Of a stretch of 42,916 nucleotides of DNA, positions 9,015-17,250 are shown piece by piece (positions within the stretch are counted from its first letter, which is position 1; each line of letters opens with the position of its first letter). The translations under genes were made by a program, and so were the position numbers. Below the pieces are notes generated by a model that was not told the origin of the DNA, did no database searches, and saw only the letters and a list, made by a program, of their open reading frames with translations. The stretch is from Gammaproteobacteria bacterium (GTDB lineage: Bacteria > Pseudomonadota > Gammaproteobacteria > Xanthomonadales > SZUA-36). The stretch is from positions 1 through 42,916 of the forward strand of contig JAUIBE010000021.1 in the NCBI GenBank assembly GCA_030428105.1, in the 5' to 3' direction.

Positions 9015-9695
9015 ATGCAAACCAGCATTTTGATCATTGACGACGATGTCGAGCTTTCCGGCCTGCTGAAGGAATACTTCGAGGCCGAGGGCCTGCGCGT
9101 CCGCCAGGCGTTCGATGGCCGGACCGGTTTGGATGAAGCACGCAAGCCAGGGGTAGACCTGATAGTGCTGGACGTGATGATGCCCGAAATGGACGGCATG
9201 GCGGTGCTCAAGGAACTGCGCAAGGAATCCCGCATACCGGTGGTGATGCTCACCGCGCGCGGCGAAGACAACGACCGCATTACCGGCCTGGAGCTTGGCG
9301 CTGATGACTACCTGCCCAAGCCCTGCAATCCGCGCGAACTGCTGGCCCGCATCCGCGCCGTGCTGCGCCGCTCTACCGTGTTGACCGGCAAGAACGAGAT
9401 TGTCATCGATGACCTGGAGATGAATATCGGCGCCCGCCAACTGGTTCGTGCCGGTGAGGAAATTGACCTTACCAGCACCGAGTTCAGCATCCTGCAGGCG
9501 CTGTTGCAGCACCAGGGCGAGGTGGTGAGCAAGCGTGACCTGTACATTTTTGCGCTCAACCGCGAGCCGGTGCAGCACGACCGTAGCGTCGACATGCATG
9601 TCAGCAACCTGCGTCGCAAACTGGGCCCGACGCCCAGCGGCCAGGCGCGAATCGAGACCATCCGCGGTATCGGGTACCAGTACCGGGCGTTCTGA
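9015..9695 (+). CDS. cpxR: OmpR-family response regulator, CpxR-like
   Basis: About 226 residues. The receiver domain has the acidic pocket IIDDD (residues 7-11), phosphoacceptor Asp53 (LIVLDVMMPEMDG), Thr in MLTARG and the Lys of LPKPCNPREL. The C-terminal winged helix reads LTSTEFSILQALLQHQGEVVS ... DRSVDMHVSNLRRKLG. The receiver is closest to CpxR (shared MLTARG.., LGADDYLPKP, ARIRAVLRRS), which responds to envelope stress. I chose ATG 9015 because it has a GGAG about 11 bases upstream and the receiver begins right after it. The kinase gene follows after 19 bp. No cpxP-like gene is present. Target genes unknown. Confidence 0.85.
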   Translation: MQTSILIIDDDVELSGLLKEYFEAEGLRVRQAFDGRTGLDEARKPGVDLIVLDVMMPEMDGMAVLKELRKESRIPVVMLTARGEDNDRITGLELGADDYLPKPCNPRELLARIRAVLRRSTVLTGKNEIVIDDLEMNIGARQLVRAGEEIDLTSTEFSILQALLQHQGEVVSKRDLYIFALNREPVQHDRSVDMHVSNLRRKLGPTPSGQARIETIRGIGYQYRAF

Positions 9696-9714
9696 CGTCC
9701 CATTCGCTTAAAAC

Positions 9715-11034
9715 ATGTCGCGTCTTTTCTGGAAGATTTTCCTCACCATGTGGCTGAGCATCGTGGCCTTTTCGGCCGCGATGGGCACCATCAACGACAT
9801 GATCGCCCGCGGCCAGTGGGCGGAAGACCCGGCCAACATTTTCTCGCGCGGCATGGAGCGTATTTCGCAGCGCTCGGCGCGGGTGCTGTACGAGCGCGGT
9901 CGTGAGGGCCTCGTGGAGGAACTGCAGGCGGTTCCATTGATTGCCCGCAGCCATATTTTCGTGGTGGACGATTCCGGTGTGGAGATCCTCGGGCGGGATG
10001 CTGCACTGCGGACGCTTACCCAATCTGGCCGTCCCTCTACCCAGGCGCGCATCGTTGATGTCGATGGCGAGCCATACACCCTGCATACTTTTGCGCGGGT
10101 GCCACCGGGTGCGCTGTTGGCGCCTGGACTGCAGGGCACTTTGCTGCGCCTGATGGTGGCAGCCCTGATCAGCGCCCTGGTCAGTTACTTCCTTGCCAGT
10201 GGCCTGACCACGCCGCTCAAGCGCTTGCGGGACGCCAGCCGCAAGATTGCCGAGGGCGACCTGCAGGCGCGGGTAGGCAAGCTCAAGCCGGTTCGCCACG
10301 ACGAGATTGGCGAACTGGCGGAAGATTTCGACCGCATGGCGTCACACCTGGAAACTATGCAGCAGGCGAATCAGCGATTATTGCGCGATGTGAGCCACGA
10401 ACTACGTTCGCCGTTGGCGCGCCTCACCGTGGCGCTGGAAATAGCCCGCAAGAAGGGCGCCGGGCAAGTGGCCAATGAGCTGAACCGCATCGAAACCGAG
10501 AGCCAGCGCCTGGAGACCCTGGTCAACGATGTGCTGGGGCTGTTGCGCGAGTCATCAGAAACCGCGCCGCGTGGCGACCAGGATGTCGACATTGCCCGCC
10601 TGTTGAGTGAGCTTGCCGAGACGGTCAGTTACGAGGCGCCGGAAGGTTCGCCCGGCGTTGCCTGGGCCGGGTCTGAGTCTTTGATCTACCGTGGCGACCG
10701 TGAACTGCTGTGGCGCGCCATCGAAAACCTGCTGCGCAACGCGATGCGCCACACTGAGCCAGACCGCGGCGTGGTGCTTTCTCTGGACCAAGAGCACGGC
10801 GGGGCGCTTGCCATCACGGTGCGGGACTACGGCACCGGGCTGCCCGAGGAAGAGCTCGACAAGATCTTCAAGCCGTTCTACCGGGTGCAGGAATCGCGCG
10901 ACCGGAAGTCGGGTGGCCATGGCCTGGGCCTGTCTATTGCCTCTGCAGCGGTGCGCCGCCACGGTGGCGAGATTTCCGCCAGCAACGCGCCTGGCGGCGG
11001 CCTGGCCGTTACCATCCTGCTGCCAGCGCAGTAG
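9715..11034 (+). CDS. cpxA: Sensor histidine kinase, CpxA-like
   Basis: 439 residues. A first membrane helix (about 4-24, LFWKIFLTMWLSIVAFSAAM), a periplasmic sensor of about 120 residues, a second helix near 140-165 (LLRLMVAALISALVSYFLAS), a HAMP linker (LTTPLKRLRDASRKIAEGD), a dimerisation domain with phosphorylated His228 in RDVSHELRSPLARL, and an ATPase domain with N box (ENLLRNAMRHT), G1 (VRDYGTGLPEEEL) and G2 (GGHGLGLSIA). The H box and the paired regulator point to CpxA, the envelope-stress sensor. The sensor domain itself is not diagnostic, so the signal is inferred. It ends just before a copy of the intergenic repeat. Confidence 0.85.
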   Translation: MSRLFWKIFLTMWLSIVAFSAAMGTINDMIARGQWAEDPANIFSRGMERISQRSARVLYERGREGLVEELQAVPLIARSHIFVVDDSGVEILGRDAALRTLTQSGRPSTQARIVDVDGEPYTLHTFARVPPGALLAPGLQGTLLRLMVAALISALVSYFLASGLTTPLKRLRDASRKIAEGDLQARVGKLKPVRHDEIGELAEDFDRMASHLETMQQANQRLLRDVSHELRSPLARLTVALEIARKKGAGQVANELNRIETESQRLETLVNDVLGLLRESSETAPRGDQDVDIARLLSELAETVSYEAPEGSPGVAWAGSESLIYRGDRELLWRAIENLLRNAMRHTEPDRGVVLSLDQEHGGALAITVRDYGTGLPEEELDKIFKPFYRVQESRDRKSGGHGLGLSIASAAVRRHGGEISASNAPGGGLAVTILLPAQ

Positions 11035-11069
11035 CAACAACCCCGCCATCCCGGAAGCTCGACCCTCCG

Positions 11070-11592
11070 TCATCCCGGAATTTCGAATAGAAATATCCGG
11101 GACCCACCGGCTGAGCAGAAGTGTTGCATGGGGGCAAAGGCGTGGCCGCGGGAGGGGTGCTCCCCCCGCGACACGCATAAACCCGTCCATGGGGCTCTTA
11201 AATTACGTCCTGTAATTTAAGGTCGCGGGTGAAGCACCCCATCCCACGGCTTGAAACGCATGCGCCTCCCGGGCCGCCCCAACCAGGGGTTTTACCCCGT
11301 GGCCTTAAGCTTGGATGCCGCTCAGGGAGTGTAGAGACTGGGCAACCGGGCAGGGACGCCCGGTTAGGCCATCCAGCACAAGGAAGTGCTGTATGGACGC
11401 GCCCACAAAACGCAACGATCTGATCGGGTAGGCCAAGGCAAGTCTGAAGTGAAACTTCGGGTGCGCCTTGAGGCCATTCAAGCAGACACGCGGGTGAAAC
11501 CCCTGGTTGGGGCGGCCACTTGTGAGCCACTCAGGAAAAGCTTCTGTTCAGCCGGTGGGTCCCGGATAGGCCTACTCGGCCTTCCGGGATGA
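11070..11592 (+). repeat. Structured inverted-repeat element, copy 1 (full length, 523 bp)
   Basis: Fills most of the 594-bp gap between the convergent cpxA-like and epmA genes. Its ends (11070-11121 and 11541-11592) are inverted repeats of about 52 bp. Each contains a hairpin: outer stem TCCCGGA/TCCGGGA with one bulged A, inner 5-bp stem, loop GARTA. The left inner stem is ATTTC/GAAAT, the right AGGCC/GGCCT. Inside are a left domain (long stem 11145-11161 with 11233-11250, enclosing hairpin 11198-11220) and a 246-bp core (11272-11517). Flanking half-hairpins (around 11047 and 11605) look like decayed ends. No transposase or obvious target duplication is present. It is about 80% or more identical to copy 2 by eye. 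Confidence 0.9.
11272..11517 (+). ncRNA. Candidate structured RNA: 246-nt core of repeat copy 1
   Basis: The two ends of the core pair in a 26-bp stem (11272-11297 with 11492-11517) that contains one U-G wobble. Within it are hairpin A (11344-11365, stem AACCGGGC/GCCCGGTT, loop AGGGAC), hairpin B (11369-11396, CAGCAC/GTGCTG, loop AAGGAA), and hairpin C (11456-11468, GAAGT-GAA-ACTTC). Compensatory changes in B and C between the three copies, and wobbles that work only in this strand, support a plus-strand RNA. Loops A and B fit ANGGAN, a CsrA/RsmA-type site. No promoter or terminator was identified, so transcription is unproven. Confidence 0.45.
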
Positions 11593-11628
11593 CGGTAGTC
11601 GGCATTTCGGGATGACGGGAGGGTGCGG

Positions 11629-12606
11629 CTAGGCGCGTTCCCAGGGAAATGAAACCACCGAGGCGATGTCGTCGAGGTTGAGTATCAGCATCAGCAGGCG
11701 GTCGACGCCCAGGGCCACGCCGGAGCATTCGGGCAGGCCGTGTTGCAGGGCGGCCAGCAGGTTTTCGTCCAGTGGCGCTTGTGGCTCGCCGCGTGCGGCG
11801 CGCTGGCGGCGGTCGCGTTCGAAACGCTCGCGCTGCTCGTTGGCGTCGGTCAGTTCCTGGTAGCCGTTGGCCAGTTCCTGCTGGCCGGCATAAACCTCGA
11901 AGCGTTCGGCCACGGGCGGGTCATCGTGACGGATCCTGGACAGCGCCGCCTGTTCGGGCGGGTAGTCGTGGATGATGGTGAAGCCCTCGGCGGGCATGGC
12001 GCGCTGGATCACCTCGGCCATGATCAGGTCCTGCCACTCGGCGTGGCTCAGGCGCGCTGCGGGCAGGCCGCGCTCTTCGGCAACCATCGCCAGGTCGTCT
12101 TCGCTGCACGAGAAAGGGTCGAGGCCAACATGCTCAAGGAAAATCGCCCGGTAGGTCCAGCGCTGCACCGGCCAGTCGGTAAAACTGACCTCCCTGAAGG
12201 CATCGCCGCAATGGCGAATTAGCGCTACCACCTCGTCGGCCAGGTCGAGGCAGCCCATGTCCAGGCGATACCACTCGGCCAGTGTGAATTCGGGGTTGTG
12301 GTGACGGCCACTTTCGCCTGCCCTGAAGACCCGGGCGATCTCGTAGATATCCCCGGAACCGGCTGCCAGCAGCCGCTTCATGGGGTATTCAGGCGAAGTG
12401 CGCAGGTAACGCGGGCGCGGCGCATCGGTGCTGATGCTTTCGATGTTGGTGTCGCTGTTGCGCGCCCTGGAGAGCACCGGCGTTTCCACTTCCATGACGC
12501 CGCGATCAGCAAAGAACTGGCGCATGGCCGCCAGCAGCCTGGCGCGTGTTTCCATGGCGTGGCGCGAGGCGGTGGGACGCCATTGCGAAGAATCGGTACG
12601 GTTCAA
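11629..12606 (-). CDS. epmA: EF-P--(R)-beta-lysine ligase EpmA (GenX/PoxA)
   Basis: 325 residues from the TTG at 12606, exactly the length of E. coli EpmA. It is a lysyl-tRNA-synthetase-like enzyme without the anticodon domain that attaches beta-lysine to elongation factor P, which helps ribosomes at poly-proline. Visible class II motifs: FFADRGVMEVETPVLS, motif 2 (IARVFRAGESGRHHNPEFTL EWYR region) and motif 3 (GVALGVDRLLMLI). The TTG overlaps the ppx stop as TTGA, and homology (LNRTDSSQWRPTAS, like the E. coli TASWQPSAS) begins there. A longer reading from 12708 lies inside ppx and is not homologous. It is the last gene of the phosphate operon. Confidence 0.93.
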   Translation of the reverse strand: MNRTDSSQWRPTASRHAMETRARLLAAMRQFFADRGVMEVETPVLSRARNSDTNIESISTDAPRPRYLRTSPEYPMKRLLAAGSGDIYEIARVFRAGESGRHHNPEFTLAEWYRLDMGCLDLADEVVALIRHCGDAFREVSFTDWPVQRWTYRAIFLEHVGLDPFSCSEDDLAMVAEERGLPAARLSHAEWQDLIMAEVIQRAMPAEGFTIIHDYPPEQAALSRIRHDDPPVAERFEVYAGQQELANGYQELTDANEQRERFERDRRQRAARGEPQAPLDENLLAALQHGLPECSGVALGVDRLLMLILNLDDIASVVSFPWERA

Positions 12607-14114
12607 ATGTCTTCCGGGGCCGGCACGCTGAATTGCAGGCCGATTTTGCGCAGCAGATCCATTTCCAGTTCCAGGTCGGCGATGGTCAGCGGGTGCTGCT
12701 CGGCCCACTCGGAAGGGAACTGCACCGAGATCGAGCGATCCAGGCCATTGAGTTTGAAAGTCGGGATGGCCGAATCATCGCGCGAGCGGCAAAGGATGCA
12801 GGCGAATCGCAGGCAAAACAGGGTCACGCGCAGGGGTTCGTGCAAGCGCGGCGGCAAACGTTCGGCAAAGCGTCCCGGCACCGCCCGCCGGTGGTAGCGA
12901 ATCAGAGCCGCCAGGAACAGCTGCTCCTGGGTGGAAAAACCCGGCATGTCGGAGTTTTCCACCAGGTAGGCAGAGTGCTTCTGGAAGTGGCTGTGGGAAA
13001 CGCTAAGGCCAGTCTCGTGCAGGTCGGCCGCCCAGCCCAGCAGGTCGCGATGGATGGGCCGCAGGAACATGCCGTCGGCGATTTGCTCGCAGGCGGCAAG
13101 CGCGCAGGTTTTTACCCGGTTGACCTGGGCAGTATCAACACCGTAGCGCGCCTTGAAAGCCTGCACGGTGTTGTCGCGTGGGTCGCGGTTTTCCAAACGA
13201 CCGAGCAGGTCGTGGAGCAACCCTTCGCGCAGGGCAAAGGGTGAGACTTCCAGGCGATCGAGTTCGAAAGCCTCGAAACAGGCCGACAACATCACCAGCC
13301 CACCGATCAACACCGGGTGACGCCGCTCGGACAAACCCGCCAGGGTCACGTTTTCAACGTGGCCGAAGTTGAACATCGCGGCCACCAGTTTCTCCAGCGC
13401 GTCCGCGGTAACGCCGCGCTCAGCCCAGTTTTGCTGCTGGCAGATTTCAGCCACCGCGCGAATCGTGCCCGACGAGCCCACTGCGCTTTCCCAGCCGGTC
13501 TGGCGATAGCGGATGCGCAGTTCCTGCAGGTCGGACATTACCGAACGCTTGGCCTTGCGCCATTTCTTGGGCGTGATCTTGCCGTTGGCGAAAAACTGGC
13601 GGGTTAGCGAAACGCAGCCGTATTGCAGGCTTTCCAGTTCCAGCGGTGACAGACCCTCGCCAATCACCAGTTCAGTACTGCCGCCGCCAATATCGATCAC
13701 CAGGCGGCGGCCATCGTGGCCGGAGACGCCCTGTGAAACACCCAGGTAGATCAGGCGCGCTTCCTCGCGGCCACCGATGATGTCGATGCTGCAGCCGAGC
13801 GCGGTTTCCGCCACCATCAGGAACGCATTGGTGTTACGCAGGCGGCGAAAGGTCTGGGTGCCCACGGCGCGAATGTTTTCGTCGGGGATGCCACGCAGGC
13901 GCTGGCCAAAGCGGGCCAGGCAGCCGTGCGCGCGGTCCATGGTCTCCTGGTCGAGTTGACCGTGGTCGTCCAGGCCGCCGGCGATTCGCACCATTTCCTT
14001 GATGCGGTCGAGTACGCGCAGTTCACCGTGCTCGCGGCGAGAAACCAGCAGGTGGAAGCTGTTACTGCCGAGATCGACGGCCGCGTATGTGTTGGCGCGC
14101 TCCGTTTCGCTCAT
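12603..14114 (-). CDS. ppx: Exopolyphosphatase / guanosine pentaphosphatase (Ppx/GppA family)
   Basis: 503 residues. The N-terminal ASKHA fold shows AAVDLGSNSFHLLV near residue 12, the phosphate-binding GTQTFRRLRNTNAF region, and VIDIGGGSTELVIG near residue 143, then the second domain (SSGTIRAVAEICQQQNW) and a C-terminal HD-like helical domain (LHETGLSVSHSHFQKHSAYL), as in long Ppx. It cleaves terminal phosphate from polyphosphate and may hydrolyse pppGpp. It is 20 bp after the PstS-like gene and overlaps epmA by 4 bases. Its place behind phoBR fits phosphate-starvation control. Confidence 0.92.
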   Translation of the reverse strand: MSETERANTYAAVDLGSNSFHLLVSRREHGELRVLDRIKEMVRIAGGLDDHGQLDQETMDRAHGCLARFGQRLRGIPDENIRAVGTQTFRRLRNTNAFLMVAETALGCSIDIIGGREEARLIYLGVSQGVSGHDGRRLVIDIGGGSTELVIGEGLSPLELESLQYGCVSLTRQFFANGKITPKKWRKAKRSVMSDLQELRIRYRQTGWESAVGSSGTIRAVAEICQQQNWAERGVTADALEKLVAAMFNFGHVENVTLAGLSERRHPVLIGGLVMLSACFEAFELDRLEVSPFALREGLLHDLLGRLENRDPRDNTVQAFKARYGVDTAQVNRVKTCALAACEQIADGMFLRPIHRDLLGWAADLHETGLSVSHSHFQKHSAYLVENSDMPGFSTQEQLFLAALIRYHRRAVPGRFAERLPPRLHEPLRVTLFCLRFACILCRSRDDSAIPTFKLNGLDRSISVQFPSEWAEQHPLTIADLELEMDLLRKIGLQFSVPAPEDI

Positions 14115-14134
14115 GAGCCAAGCGTAACGCGGGA

Positions 14135-15136
14135 TCAGTTCTCAGGTACAGGGGCAGGCGGGGGCTCGATTTTCTTTTGTTCGCGCGCTGCGACGTTGGC
14201 TGGCAGCGGAACGTAGCCGTCCTTGACCACGATCTGCTGGCCCTGGCGCGATAACACCATGTTGATGAACTCGCTGGTCAGCGGGTCGGGCGCTTCGTTG
14301 GGCGGCTTGTTGACGTAGATGTAGAGAAAACGGGCCAGCGGATAATTGCCATTGAGCGCGTTCTCACGGGTGGCTTCCACGAATGGCGAACCGGGTTCGC
14401 GCGCCAGCGGCAGGCGGCGCACCGACGATGTGGTGTAGCCCATGCCGGAATAGCCAATGCCGTTCAGCGAAGAGCTTACAGCCTGAACCACCGAGGCGGA
14501 CCCCGGCTGCTCGTTCACGGTGTTGAGAAAATCGCCCTTGCACATGGCGTGCAGCTTGAAGTGACCGTAGGTGCCGGAAACCGAGTTGCGGCCGTAAAGC
14601 TGGATGGAGCGGTCGGTCCATTCACCTTCCAGCCCTAGCTGGCCCCAGCTCTCGATGGCCTCGGGTGCGCCGCACAGGCGAGTGGACGAGAAAATCGCAT
14701 CCACCTGCTCGATGGAAAGCCCGGCCAGCGGATTGTCCTTGTGCACGAAAATGGCAAGCGCGTCGATGGCGACCGCAATCGGCGTCGGCTTGTAGCCGTG
14801 GTGCGCCTCGAAATCCTCGATTTCACTGTCGCGCATCAGGCGGCTCATTGGCCCCAGGTTGGAAGTCCCTTCGCTCATCGCCGGGGGCGACGTGGCGGAA
14901 CCGGCAGACTGGATCTGGATGTTGACGCCGGGATAGTTACGCTTGAACTCCTCGGCCCACAGCGTCATCAGGTTGGACAGCGTATCCGAGCCAACGCTGG
15001 AGATATTGCCGGAGATACCGCTGACCCGCTGGTATTCGGGCAGTGCTTCGTCGACGGCTGGTTGGGCATGCGTGGCGGAGGCCGTAGTGATGAACGCTAC
15101 CGCGGCGCAAGCCTGCCTGAGGAACTGAAAATTCAT
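14135..15136 (-). CDS. PstS-like phosphate-binding periplasmic protein
   Basis: 333 residues with a signal peptide (about 1-24, ending in THAQ). The mature protein opens with a phosphate-binding loop of the PBP-like family: [18 protein letters not shown], then [20 protein letters not shown]. Later motifs include [19 protein letters not shown] and [12 protein letters not shown], all matching PstS. It starts at ATG 15136 inside the stop of phoR (TGATG), so the two are translationally coupled. No pstC, pstA or pstB follows. It may supply a transporter encoded elsewhere or serve as an accessory phosphate binder, as with stand-alone PstS-like proteins. Confidence 0.85.
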   Translation of the reverse strand: MNFQFLRQACAAVAFITTASATHAQPAVDEALPEYQRVSGISGNISSVGSDTLSNLMTLWAEEFKRNYPGVNIQIQSAGSATSPPAMSEGTSNLGPMSRLMRDSEIEDFEAHHGYKPTPIAVAIDALAIFVHKDNPLAGLSIEQVDAIFSSTRLCGAPEAIESWGQLGLEGEWTDRSIQLYGRNSVSGTYGHFKLHAMCKGDFLNTVNEQPGSASVVQAVSSSLNGIGYSGMGYTTSSVRRLPLAREPGSPFVEATRENALNGNYPLARFLYIYVNKPPNEAPDPLTSEFINMVLSRQGQQIVVKDGYVPLPANVAAREQKKIEPPPAPVPEN

Positions 15137-16443
15137 CAACCCTGTGCCTCCAACGGAAGCGCTTTGCGGCGCAGGCGCGCTTCCGGAAATATGCAAGTGA
15201 ACTGGCTGCCTTCACCCAGCTCGCTGGTGATTTGCAGCCTGGCCTGGTGGGCATTCAGCACGTGCTTGACGATTGCCAGGCCCAGCCCGGTGCCGCCAGA
15301 GGCGCGCGCACGGTCTTCAGCCACGCGGTAAAACCGCTCGGTCAGGCGGGGGATGTCGCGCTTCGGTATGCCGATGCCATTGTCGGCAACGGTCAGGACT
15401 GCGCCATCGGGGCCCGACTCCCAGTGAACCGTGATCTGGCCACCTTCCGGCGTGTAGTTTATCGCGTTCACCAGCAGGTTGCGGAATGCGCTCTCGAGAT
15501 CGAAGGCAACCCCCACCAGGTGAAGCCCCGGTTCGACATCGAACGAAGTGGTGTGGCGGCCACGGCTGAATTCTTCTGCCTGCTCGCGCAGCTGGGCCAG
15601 CATGGCGGGCACATCAACTTCTTCCTCTTCGCCGGTAATCCGGTCGCTCTGCAGGCGGGAAAGCTCCAGCAGGTCGGAAAGCAGGCCCTGCATCTGCAGC
15701 GCCTGGCCACGCATCTTGTCAATCATGTCCTGGTTTTCGCCGGCGCCGTCGTAGAGCATTTCCAGGTAGCCCAGCAGCACGGTTAGCGGGGTGCGCAGCT
15801 CGTGGGAGATGTTGGCGACAAAGTCGCGCCGCACCTGGTTGACGTTATGCACCTCGGTGACATCCTGCAGGATCAGCAGTTTTTGGTCGTTGCCGTAATC
15901 CACCGCGCTGATGCTCAGCCAGGTGTTGTCGTCGGCCGGCGAAGCCATCTCCAGGCGACTGCGAACTTCCTCCTGCACCGCCAGCCAGTTGGCGAAGTCA
16001 GAGCCGCGCAGCAGGTTGGTCACCGGCTGGCCAAGATCTTCCGGCACCTTCAGCCCAAGCATCTTGCGCGCCGCGCTATTGAACCAGCGCAGGCTGTCCT
16101 GCTTGTCGATCACCAGGGTGGCGTCAGGCAGGGCATCGGTCAGCCCCTGGAAATCGCGCACCATGGTGCGCAGTTGTTCGTTCTTTTCCTTGCTGGCGCG
16201 TTCCAGCGAGTTGATTCGCCGGAAAATATCTGACCACACCCCGTAACTGTCGGGGATTTCAGACTCGGGGGCCTGCAGCCAGCGCTTGAGGCGGTAGATG
16301 TTGAACAGGTTCCAGCCACCGTAGGCAGCCAGCGCCGCCAGCGCGGCAATCAATGGGTAGCCCAGCCACCAGCCAATCGCCACCACCACAACCGCGGCGA
16401 TGATGATTCTTGCTGAGTGAAGCCTGGCGCTTCGGCTTGGCAT
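15136..16443 (-). CDS. phoR: Phosphate-regulon sensor kinase PhoR
   Basis: 435 residues. Two hydrophobic segments at about 10-48 ([20 protein letters not shown] ...), the charged linker DUF3329-like region, a PAS domain (about 105-190: [20 protein letters not shown]), the dimerisation domain with His214 in [20 protein letters not shown], and the ATPase domain with [15 protein letters not shown]-type N box ([16 protein letters not shown]), DNGIGIP and [12 protein letters not shown]. Layout and motifs match PhoR, which works with PhoB and the Pst transporter to sense phosphate. It begins 16 bp after phoB. The short periplasmic part is typical. Confidence 0.94.
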   Translation of the reverse strand: MPSRSARLHSARIIIAAVVVVAIGWWLGYPLIAALAALAAYGGWNLFNIYRLKRWLQAPESEIPDSYGVWSDIFRRINSLERASKEKNEQLRTMVRDFQGLTDALPDATLVIDKQDSLRWFNSAARKMLGLKVPEDLGQPVTNLLRGSDFANWLAVQEEVRSRLEMASPADDNTWLSISAVDYGNDQKLLILQDVTEVHNVNQVRRDFVANISHELRTPLTVLLGYLEMLYDGAGENQDMIDKMRGQALQMQGLLSDLLELSRLQSDRITGEEEEVDVPAMLAQLREQAEEFSRGRHTTSFDVEPGLHLVGVAFDLESAFRNLLVNAINYTPEGGQITVHWESGPDGAVLTVADNGIGIPKRDIPRLTERFYRVAEDRARASGGTGLGLAIVKHVLNAHQARLQITSELGEGSQFTCIFPEARLRRKALPLEAQG

Positions 16444-16459
16444 GGCGCGTGGCCCCGGC

Positions 16460-17182
16460 CTAGTTTTCGGCCATGAAACGGTAGCCGTGCCCGCGAACAG
16501 TTTGCAAGTATGCGCTGACGCCGGCTGGCTCCAGGGCTTTCCTCAAGCGCCGGATGTGAACATCAACGGTGCGCTCTTCCAGGTAGGCGTTGGCGCCCCA
16601 AACGTGGTCGAGAAGCTGGTTGCGCGAATAGGCGCGACCGGGGTGGCTCATGAAGAACTCCAGCATGCGGTACTCGGTGGGACCCATGTGGAGTTCCTGG
16701 TTGTCGTGTAGCACGCGGCGCGAGACCGTATCGAGGGTCAGGTCGCCCTGGCGAATCTGGCCGTCTTCATCGGCCGGGCTGGTGCGGCGAATGACCGCGC
16801 GGATGCGCGCCATCAGTTCACGCGGGGAGAACGGCTTGATGATGTAGTCGTCGGTGCCGGCTTCCAGCCCGGTCACCTTGTCATCCTCGGTGACCTTGGC
16901 GGTTAGCATGATGATGGGGATATCGGCAGTGAATGGATCTTTGCGCAGGCGGCGGGTCAGTTCGAGTCCGCTGACGCCTGGCATCATCCAGTCCATCAAT
17001 ACGAGGTCGGGCCGGTTCTCGCTGATCGCGAGCAGGGCTTCCTGTGCATCGGCGGCGGCATGGCACTCCATGCCGGCTCGTTGCAAGGCAAATGTAATCA
17101 TGTCGCGGATGGCCGACTCATCATCGACGACCAGCACACGGGGTTGTTTCTGTGTCAAGACAGAATCCGCAGTCGCAGCCAT
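16460..17182 (-). CDS. phoB: Phosphate-regulon response regulator PhoB
   Basis: About 240 residues; receiver VLVVDDESAIRDMITFALQR with Asp in LVLMDWMMPGVSG, MLTAK, and IKPFSPRELMARIRAV, then the OmpR-type DNA-binding domain (MGPTEYRMLEFFMSHPGRAY ... DVHIRRLRKALEP). It activates phosphate-starvation genes by binding Pho boxes. The start is uncertain. ATGs at 17200 and 17191 lie inside or before the predicted -10 and are unlikely. ATG 17182 would give an almost leaderless mRNA. A TTG at 17158 has GGA 8 bases upstream and places homology at once (LTQKQPRVLVV). Autoregulation is indicated by the Pho box in front. Confidence 0.93.
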   Translation of the reverse strand: MAATADSVLTQKQPRVLVVDDESAIRDMITFALQRAGMECHAAADAQEALLAISENRPDLVLMDWMMPGVSGLELTRRLRKDPFTADIPIIMLTAKVTEDDKVTGLEAGTDDYIIKPFSPRELMARIRAVIRRTSPADEDGQIRQGDLTLDTVSRRVLHDNQELHMGPTEYRMLEFFMSHPGRAYSRNQLLDHVWGANAYLEERTVDVHIRRLRKALEPAGVSAYLQTVRGHGYRFMAEN

Positions 17183-17189
17183 CTGACCC

Positions 17190-17222
17190 ATTATAAGCAT
17201 GCGTATTACAGAATAATTACAA
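17190..17222 (-). promoter_or_regulatory. Pho box and -10 element of the phoB operon
   Basis: On the minus strand two 7-base direct repeats, TTGTAAT (17216-17222) and CTGTAAT (17205-17211), are separated by 4 bases, the arrangement of a Pho box (consensus CTGTCAT-N4-CTGTCAT). Nine bases downstream is a perfect TATAAT (17190-17195), and no -35 box is needed in this promoter class. This predicts positive autoregulation of phoB-phoR-pstS-ppx-epmA by PhoB. Confidence 0.7.
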
Positions 17223-17250
17223 GCGCGAAATCCGTGTGTTAGCGGCCACT

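Noticed and set aside
11272-11517. Core of the repeat as an IscB-type omega RNA, group II intron piece or retron RNA
   Set aside because: No HNH/RuvC nuclease or reverse transcriptase lies nearby, and I could not match intron domain V or known omega-RNA landmarks. An Rfam search would settle it.
11198-11530. Minus-strand open frame of 110 residues inside repeat copy 1, with related frames in copies 2 and 3 (shared HPSLRPRGKTPG)
   Set aside because: It is antisense to the structured core. Copy 2 has no start codon for most of the same frame, copy 3 ends in unrelated sequence, there is no ribosome site, and variation follows base pairing and not codon constraint. Probably a spurious frame.
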